From NCBI GenBank assembly GCA_949285135.1, contig CASDXO010000001.1:134698-192826 (forward strand): a stretch of DNA of 58,129 bases. Reading direction: 5' to 3'. This document shows, piece after piece, positions 52,489 to 58,129 of the stretch (the first letter of the stretch is position 1; the number at the start of each line of letters is the position of its first letter). This DNA is from an uncultured Phascolarctobacterium sp. Lineage in GTDB: Bacteria; Bacillota; Negativicutes; Acidaminococcales; Acidaminococcaceae. Both the position numbers and the translations under genes were made by a program. The notes below the pieces were generated by a model. That model made no database searches and was not told where the DNA came from. It worked only from the letters and a program-made list of their open reading frames with translations.

Positions 52489-52512
52489 AATAAAAGTAAA
52501 GGAGACGATAAT

Positions 52513-54078
52513 ATGCAAAAAATGGTTAAAAGCGCTGCAGCAGCGGCGATGATTGGGTTACTGGTACTGGCGGCTGGCTGCGGCAGTGGTGACAAAGCGG
52601 CTGCCAATAAAGATACGGTTAAATTTGGTGTAACAAATTTTGCCGACAGCCTGGAACCGACAGATAATTTTTTCAGCTGGGTAGTTATGCGTTATGGTCT
52701 GGGTGAATGCCTGGTGCAGTTTGACGATGAGATGAACGCTGTGCCCTGGCTGGCGGAAAGCTGGCAGATCAGCGATGATAAACTGACCTGGACTTTTAAG
52801 ATAAATGACAAAATAGTGTTTTCTAACGGTGATAAGCTGACGGCAGAGATTGCCAAAGAATCGTTGGAACGTACTTTTGCTAAATCTACCCGTGCACAGA
52901 CTTTCTTTACTTACGACAGTATCAAAGCAGACGGGCAGAATCTGATTATTAAAACCTCCAAACCGGTACCGACGCTGCCGGGTATGCTGGCTGATCCGCT
53001 GTTCATCATTATTGATACTAAGGTAAAAGACCGCGATTATGCCAAAGAAGGGCCTATCTGCACCGGACCGTACATGGTTAAATCTTACAGCAAAGCCAAA
53101 GCAGTGATGGAAGCAAACCCCAATTCCTGGAATGGCAAGGTACCTTTCAAACATGCGGAGATACCCACTATTGACGATCCCAATACCCGCGCACTGGCGC
53201 TCCAGTCCGGAGAAATTGACATAGCAATTAATATTGCTGCCGGAGATCTGGAACTGTTTAAAAATGATAAATATAAGATTTCAGAAATTGCTTCTCTGCG
53301 TACCGTACTGGCGCAAATGAATATGAATGAAGGCAGGGCTTTGCACGATCCTAAGGTAAGAGCAGCCCTTATCAGCAGTCTTGACCGTGAAACCTATAAT
53401 AAAGTATTGCTGAAAGATACCTTCATTCCGGGTAAAGCACCGGTACCGCCTTCACTGGATTACGGTTTTGACCAGCTACGGGACCCCAACAGCTATAACG
53501 TAGAGCGTGCCAAAAAGCTGCTTGCTGAGGCTGGCTGGAAGGATACCGACGGCGACGGCTATGTGGATAAAAACGGCAAGAACCTGGAGCTGGATTTTGT
53601 TTATTACAGCGGCCGTGCCGAGCTGCCGTTATATGCAGAGGCAACTCAGGCTGATGCCAAGAAGATTGGTATCAAGGTCAACCTGAAAAATGTAGATTAT
53701 AACGTTCTTGACCCTATGCGCCGCAACGGAGAGTTTGACTTAATGATTTCCAATATCCTGACTGCTAACAGCGGCGATCCGGAAGTATATCTGAACTGGT
53801 ACTGGAAAACCAATGTCAACGGCAGTCAGCCGCAGAACGCTACCGGTTACAGCAGTCCTGACTTTGACGCTTTAAGCGACCAGCTTGCAGTAGAGTTTGA
53901 CCCGGCTAAACGCCGCGATCTGATTATTAAGATGCAGCAGGTACTTTTGGATGACAGTGCAGCACTGTTCTTCGGTTATCCGAAAACCAATATGGTGAGC
54001 AGGTCTTATATTGAAAATGCCGAAATCAAACCTGCCGATTATTACTGGCTGACTAAGGATGTGGCACCGGCAAAATAA
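52513..54078 (+). CDS. ABC importer substrate-binding lipoprotein, NikA/DppA type
   Basis: 521 residues of the SBP_bac_5 family. The lipoprotein signal ends at Cys23 (LAAGC). Mature features are GLGECLVQFDDEMNAVPWLAESW near the N-terminus, FSNGDKLTAEIAKESLERT, GPYMVKSYSKAKAVMEANPNSW and a domain-II segment ending with TDGDGYVDKNGKNLEL. Family ligands are peptides, nickel or metal chelates; the ligand cannot be read from sequence. The riboswitch argues for cobalt or a corrinoid precursor. AAAGGAGACG precedes the ATG. Order permease-permease-binding protein-ATPase-ATPase is unusual compared with nikABCDE. Confidence 0.88.
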   Translation: MQKMVKSAAAAAMIGLLVLAAGCGSGDKAAANKDTVKFGVTNFADSLEPTDNFFSWVVMRYGLGECLVQFDDEMNAVPWLAESWQISDDKLTWTFKINDKIVFSNGDKLTAEIAKESLERTFAKSTRAQTFFTYDSIKADGQNLIIKTSKPVPTLPGMLADPLFIIIDTKVKDRDYAKEGPICTGPYMVKSYSKAKAVMEANPNSWNGKVPFKHAEIPTIDDPNTRALALQSGEIDIAINIAAGDLELFKNDKYKISEIASLRTVLAQMNMNEGRALHDPKVRAALISSLDRETYNKVLLKDTFIPGKAPVPPSLDYGFDQLRDPNSYNVERAKKLLAEAGWKDTDGDGYVDKNGKNLELDFVYYSGRAELPLYAEATQADAKKIGIKVNLKNVDYNVLDPMRRNGEFDLMISNILTANSGDPEVYLNWYWKTNVNGSQPQNATGYSSPDFDALSDQLAVEFDPAKRRDLIIKMQQVLLDDSAALFFGYPKTNMVSRSYIENAEIKPADYYWLTKDVAPAK

Positions 54079-54102
54079 AACGAAAAGAAGGGAATTGCAG
54101 TA

Positions 54103-54894
54103 ATGCTTCTTGATGTAAAAAATTTAGATGTCAGCTATGGTGACAGGCTGACTGTTACAGGAGCAAGTCTGGAACTGGATAAGGGAGAAATACTGTCCAT
54201 CGTTGGCGAAAGCGGCAGCGGCAAAACAACTGTCATCAGAGCCATCATGGGCTGTCTGCCTGGCAGCGGGCATGTGAGCGGCGGCTCCATAGTCTTTGAC
54301 GGCAGAGAAATACTGAACAATACGCCTGATGAGTGGCGTGCCATGCGTGGCAGGGATATGTCCATGATTTTTCAGGACAGCGGCAATATGATTAATCCTA
54401 TCCGGCGTATAGGCAAACAGTTTATAGATTACATACTTAACCACGCACCGGATAAATCCAAAGAAGAAGCTTACGAAATGGCCTGTGCGATGCTGATGTC
54501 TGTTCGCCTGCCCAATGCCGCCAACATTATGAACAGTTATCCTTTTGAACTTTCCGGCGGTATGCGGCAGCGTGTGGGCATTGCCATGGCCATGACTTTC
54601 AGTCCCAGACTGCTGCTGGCAGATGAGCCAACCAGTGCTTTGGATGTTACTACTCAGGCGCAGATTATCCGTCAGATTGTAGATGTACGCAATGAATATA
54701 ATGCAGCAGTGATTATTGTTACTCATAATTTGGGAGTTGCCTCTTATGTATCCAATAAAATTATGGTCATGAAGGGCGGGCAAATCGTAGAAAGCGGCAG
54801 CCGTGAACAGATTATCGGCAATCCTCAGCATGAATATACCAAAGAGCTGCTGGCAGCTGTACCGGTAGTAGGAGGGAGGAAGTATTATGGATGA
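54103..54894 (+). CDS. ABC importer ATPase 1, NikD/DppD type
   Basis: 263 residues. Walker A is GESGSGKTT, the signature motif LSGGMRQRVGIAMAM, Walker B LLADEPTSALD and the H-loop VTHNLGV. It lacks the C-terminal Cys-rich extension of full-length DppD. The start has AAGGGA about 8 nt upstream. Its stop overlaps the next gene by 8 nt. Confidence 0.92.
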   Translation: MLLDVKNLDVSYGDRLTVTGASLELDKGEILSIVGESGSGKTTVIRAIMGCLPGSGHVSGGSIVFDGREILNNTPDEWRAMRGRDMSMIFQDSGNMINPIRRIGKQFIDYILNHAPDKSKEEAYEMACAMLMSVRLPNAANIMNSYPFELSGGMRQRVGIAMAMTFSPRLLLADEPTSALDVTTQAQIIRQIVDVRNEYNAAVIIVTHNLGVASYVSNKIMVMKGGQIVESGSREQIIGNPQHEYTKELLAAVPVVGGRKYYG

Positions 54895-55867
54895 GAAGCT
54901 GTCCGCAAATACTTCTACGCCTCCTGTAATACTGGAAATAAAAAATTTAACGAAAAAATTTGCAACAGAAGGAGGCCGCTATCTTACTGCCTGTGATAAT
55001 GTCAGCCTGCGCGCTTATGCAGGACAGACTCTGGGCATAATTGGTGAAAGCGGCTGCGGTAAAAGTACACTGGTACGTACAGTACTGCAAATACATCCTG
55101 CTACTTCCGGCGAAGTGATTTTTGAGGGTCATGATTTACTCAAAGCCAGAGGAGAGCGCAGCAGGCAAAACAGGCGCAGTGTACAGATGGTTTTTCAGGA
55201 TCCGACAGCGGCCTTTAATCCTAAAATGAAGGTAAAGGATATTTTATGTGAGCCGTTGAAAAATTTTGGACTGCTCAAAGACAGCGAGGTGGATGCCAAA
55301 GCCTGCGAACTGCTGCGCATGGTAGAACTGCCGGAAGATTTCAAAGATCGCTATCCGCACAGCATGAGCGGCGGGCAGCGTCAGCGGCTGGGCATTGCCA
55401 GAGCACTGTCGCTGGAGCCGAAGATTGTTGTCTGTGACGAAGCTACAAGCGCACTGGATGTTTCCGTGCAGGAAAAAATTTGTGAGCTGCTGGTACGGCT
55501 GCAGAAGGAAAAAGGCGTAACCTATCTTTTTATCTGTCACGATTTAGGCCTGGTAGATTTGATGTGCCATCAGCTGGCGGTCATGTATCTTGGCAACGTG
55601 GTAGAACTGTTGGAAAAGGGACGAATATCTCAACATGCACGCCATCCTTATACAAAAGCGTTGCTACAGGCAGTTTTCAAGGTTGATTTTCGGCCCGGAG
55701 AAAAAATTCAGCCTATTGAGGGTGAAGTGCCAAGCCCGCTTGATGTACCGCAGGGATGTCCGTTCCAAAGTCGCTGCAGCCAGTGTCAGGAAATTTGTTG
55801 TAAAGACAAACCGGTTTTACGGCAGGTAGAAGACGGACATTGGGTAGCATGTCATTTTGTTGAGTAA
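54887..55867 (+). CDS. ABC importer ATPase 2, NikE/DppF type, with Cys-rich C-terminus
   Basis: 326 residues. Walker A is GESGCGKST, the signature motif MSGGQRQRLGIARAL, Walker B VVCDEATSALD (Glu-Ala in place of Glu-Pro) and the H-loop ICHDLGL. The C-terminal oligopeptide/dipeptide extension is present with CPFQSRCSQCQEICC, cysteines that in some relatives hold an iron-sulfur cluster. GGGAGGAAG precedes the ATG. Last gene of the importer operon, followed by a strong terminator. Confidence 0.92.
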   Translation: MDEKLSANTSTPPVILEIKNLTKKFATEGGRYLTACDNVSLRAYAGQTLGIIGESGCGKSTLVRTVLQIHPATSGEVIFEGHDLLKARGERSRQNRRSVQMVFQDPTAAFNPKMKVKDILCEPLKNFGLLKDSEVDAKACELLRMVELPEDFKDRYPHSMSGGQRQRLGIARALSLEPKIVVCDEATSALDVSVQEKICELLVRLQKEKGVTYLFICHDLGLVDLMCHQLAVMYLGNVVELLEKGRISQHARHPYTKALLQAVFKVDFRPGEKIQPIEGEVPSPLDVPQGCPFQSRCSQCQEICCKDKPVLRQVEDGHWVACHFVE

Positions 55868-55904
55868 AATGTTCAACAGATAAAGAAAATATATCAGTGA
55901 TTAG

Positions 55905-55946
55905 AAAAAGAGTATCTTTCTGAAAAGAAAGATACTCTTTTTGTTA
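55905..55946 (+). terminator. Terminator after the riboswitch-controlled importer
   Basis: A perfect 17-bp stem (55905-55921 with 55926-55942), GAAA loop and T run. Confidence 0.94.
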
Positions 55947-55999
55947 TTGCTAAGGAGAAACTATTATAAATTATTAAAGATTAGATGGTGAAATAACTA

Positions 56000-56028
56000 T
56001 TGTTAGACAAGAGTATATATGCTAAAAT
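56000..56028 (+). promoter_or_regulatory. Probable promoter of the surface-protein gene
   Basis: TTGTTA (56000-56005), 17-nt spacer, TAAAAT (56023-56028), about 78 nt before the ATG. Confidence 0.5.
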
Positions 56029-56105
56029 ATTATAAAATATTTTTTAGAAAGGCGTAAAATAAAATTTAGTTCAAAAGTTATTGTACAAAGGATGGAGGTA
56101 TATTG

Positions 56106-58129
56106 ATGAACAAAAAGCAAAAATTAAGGAATGCAGTAATTCTTGGTTTATTGTTGAGTAGTACTGTAAGTAGTAGTGTGTGGGCAGATGTTATATTGGT
56201 TGAGGGCAATTTATATCCGGAAGGACTCAGAATACAAGGTGTTAATGAAAGATATGATGGTGTAGGTAAAAAAATTACTATTAACGGTCATAATGATAGT
56301 ATTTTGTTAGGAGCATCTCTGGGAATTTGGACAGTTGGTACTCATGTTAATGATGCAAATGCAAAGATAGATGTTGGTAGTTTGGATATAAGTGTAAGAA
56401 ATTATATTGGCGATGATGCTGCGGTCAAAGATGAAATTTCTGCGGGTATTTTAGCTGGGGCAGAAAAAGTTGATAGTTCGTTCCAAGGAGATCCAAATCA
56501 TAAAGCTAATGTTATTGTTAATTCTGAAGGTAATGTAAGCATTAATTCGTTAACACGTAATGGCGAAAATTCCTATGGTATCTACTCTAAAAAGAATGGT
56601 AGTGTAGATGTTAATTCTAATAAAGGTGATATCATTATTGAAAGCAGTAAAGGATTAAGTAGTTATGTTTATGATGATAATATATTGATTCATACTTATG
56701 AAATTAAAGATGCCGATTATGCTAATAGTAAAGCATATGGGATTGCAACTGTAGATGGTGGAAAAGTATGCGCAGATGCAATAGATGGTAATATATCCAT
56801 AAATTCATATATTGAAGATGTAAGCAATTTAGCTGGGTATGATGATTTTGATAAGTATAATGAACAGTTACAGAAATCTGAAATATATGGAATTTCTAAT
56901 ACCGAAGGGATCATTGATTTAAAAGCCCAAAATGGTGCGATTTCTGTTAATGCACATTCTAATAATGGAAATGCATATGCTATTTATACAAATAGTTCTC
57001 AAACTACTTCTTTGAACAGCAAATATAATGAAATTAAAGCTGTTGCTGACGGAACTGGTACAGCTATTGGTATTTATGCTGAAAATGGTTCTAAAGTAGA
57101 TATTACTGGTAATTCTTCTGTAAGTGGTGATAATGGTGCGATAGTAGTTAACGGTAATAATGTTGTTGTACCGCCTGATGATGATTTTCAAGTTACTGTA
57201 AATGGTGATTTAAAAGCTGAATCCAGTGATGGTGCCGCAATAACAGTACAGAAAAATGGTTCTATGCGTGTTACTGGAGATGAATCTATCAATAATACTT
57301 TAGATATTAAAGAAAAGAGTAATGTTGTTATTGGTGGCTCTTTAACGAGTGTTGGAACTATAGCTAATAATGCTGTAAATGTTTCTGATAGTAAGCTTAC
57401 TATTGGTGGTAATGTATCGCTGGACTCAGAAATAATTGGTATGGATATAACTGATGGTAGTATAGTTACTATTGAAGGAAATGGTGTATTAGGTACTAAT
57501 TATATTGGTGCTAAGGATAAAGGTATTAATATTGCCTCCAGTACATTAAAAGTTAATAATGGAAATACTTGGATTATATCTGATAATAATGCTTTAACGA
57601 TGAATAACGCGGTAGTTGAAATTGGAAATAAAGAAAGTACAAATATGATTACCGCTATGCAAGGTAATGCAATTATTGGTAAGGGAAATAGTAGTATGAC
57701 TTTAAATGGTGACTATAATAAAATATTCACTTATTCTAAAGACAATGCTGCTGTTGAGTTAACAGAAGGTTCTGAAATTTCAATTAGTGGTTCAAACAAT
57801 ATTATAACAGCAAATGTTGATGAAAATGGTTACGGTGCAACACATTCTATCAAAGCCGGTGATGGTGCTCAATTTAATATGAGTGTTGATGGCGGAAACA
57901 ATGAAGTTGCAGGTGTTATCTATGCTAAAGATGAAGGAACTGTTGTAACTTTAAATGCCGAAAGCAATGGAACAACAGGCACCGGCAGTAATATCATTAT
58001 GTCCTCTGCTCATGGCAGTGAAGATAATATTGGCGACCGCAGCCATGTAGTAGCGGCACTTTATGCACAAAGCCAAGGAAAAATAAACGTAACTGCCGGT
58101 GAAGGCGGTGTGAACTACATTGCTTCCGA
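56106..58129 (+). CDS. Large autotransporter-like, beta-helical surface protein (3' end outside window)
   Basis: An open frame from the ATG at 56106 to the end of the window without a stop: 674 complete codons. GGAGG 10 nt upstream supports the start. A signal peptide (about 1-27, ending SSVWA) leads into a Gly/Asn/Ser/Val-rich region of short imperfect repeats of the type VIVNSEGNVSINS, VDVNSNKGDIIIES, AISVNAHSNNGNAYAIYT and AAITVQKNGSMRVTG, typical of right-handed beta-helix passengers of type V secretion. The outer-membrane barrel that would prove this is beyond the window. Codons are strongly AT-rich up to about 57950, then become GC-richer, suggesting a mosaic gene. A filamentous adhesin secreted otherwise is the alternative. 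Confidence 0.8.
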   Translation, partial: MNKKQKLRNAVILGLLLSSTVSSSVWADVILVEGNLYPEGLRIQGVNERYDGVGKKITINGHNDSILLGASLGIWTVGTHVNDANAKIDVGSLDISVRNYIGDDAAVKDEISAGILAGAEKVDSSFQGDPNHKANVIVNSEGNVSINSLTRNGENSYGIYSKKNGSVDVNSNKGDIIIESSKGLSSYVYDDNILIHTYEIKDADYANSKAYGIATVDGGKVCADAIDGNISINSYIEDVSNLAGYDDFDKYNEQLQKSEIYGISNTEGIIDLKAQNGAISVNAHSNNGNAYAIYTNSSQTTSLNSKYNEIKAVADGTGTAIGIYAENGSKVDITGNSSVSGDNGAIVVNGNNVVVPPDDDFQVTVNGDLKAESSDGAAITVQKNGSMRVTGDESINNTLDIKEKSNVVIGGSLTSVGTIANNAVNVSDSKLTIGGNVSLDSEIIGMDITDGSIVTIEGNGVLGTNYIGAKDKGINIASSTLKVNNGNTWIISDNNALTMNNAVVEIGNKESTNMITAMQGNAIIGKGNSSMTLNGDYNKIFTYSKDNAAVELTEGSEISISGSNNIITANVDENGYGATHSIKAGDGAQFNMSVDGGNNEVAGVIYAKDEGTVVTLNAESNGTTGTGSNIIMSSAHGSEDNIGDRSHVVAALYAQSQGKINVTAGEGGVNYIAS

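Noticed and set aside
56717..57191. Two minus-strand open frames within the surface-protein gene
   Set aside because: They are antisense to a long continuous coding frame with signal peptide and ribosome site, and read as low-complexity Ile/Ser/Asn sequence.

Overview
The window looks like chromosomal DNA from a diderm Firmicute (Negativicutes, perhaps Acidaminococcaceae; the family is a guess). Firmicute signs are dnaG directly followed by rpoD, a CcpN-type regulator paired with PpsR, a DUF896 protein and RNase HIII. Outer-membrane signs are a porin with an N-terminal SLH domain, an OstA/LptA-like periplasmic protein, an RND efflux pair, an ArnT-like transferase and an autotransporter-like surface protein. 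Most genes have balanced base composition. The restriction-modification block (15.5-17.2 kb) and the surface-protein gene at the right end are visibly AT-rich.

Layout. 1-3.8 kb: the 3' end of PEP synthase, a terminator, then a small type IV pilus-like set (A24 prepilin peptidase, a PilM-PilN fusion, PilO). 3.9-15.4 kb: a tightly packed run of nine genes (RND adaptor and pump, LarB, LarC, RNase HIII, then YdjC/HpnK-like deacetylase, flippase-like membrane protein, NAD-dependent epimerase and ArnT-like glycosyltransferase). The last four look like a lipid-linked sugar modification cassette. 15.5-17.2 kb: a MunI-like restriction-modification system with a controller gene. 17.3-19.2 kb (minus strand): class II fructose-bisphosphate aldolase, an RluA-type pseudouridine synthase and a DUF896 protein. 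19.2-22.1 kb: an Fe/heme/cobalamin-type ABC importer. 22.1-23.7 kb: ccpN-like regulator and ppsR, which would act on the PEP synthase at the left end. 23.7-28.1 kb: OstA-like protein, dnaG, rpoD and two tRNAs.

28.1-37.4 kb is mainly transport: two AGCS amino-acid:sodium symporters with a tandem glycine riboswitch in front of the second, an NhaC antiporter, a secreted DUF3298 protein, a macro-domain protein lacking a key Asn, a Dcu C4-dicarboxylate transporter and a divergent RpiR-type regulator. 37.5-47.7 kb is a phosphonate utilisation locus: phnGHIJKML plus a PHP-family cyclic phosphodiesterase (PhnPP) in place of PhnP, followed by a three-gene importer of the 2-aminoethylphosphonate/ferric-iron type instead of PhnCDE. 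48-50.3 kb: the SLH porin and an aspartoacylase-family hydrolase. 50.4-55.9 kb: a cobalamin riboswitch with a terminator leading a five-gene NikABCDE/Dpp-type importer, a cobalt or nickel uptake candidate. 56.1 kb to the end: a large, incomplete, repetitive surface protein.

No CRISPR array, insertion sequence, prophage or rRNA gene was seen. The least explained items are the envelope-sugar cassette within the nine-gene operon, the apparent AUC/AUA start codons of ccpN and ppsR, the riboswitch-controlled metal-type importer, the zinc-knuckle insert in PhnK and the Asn-less macro domain.
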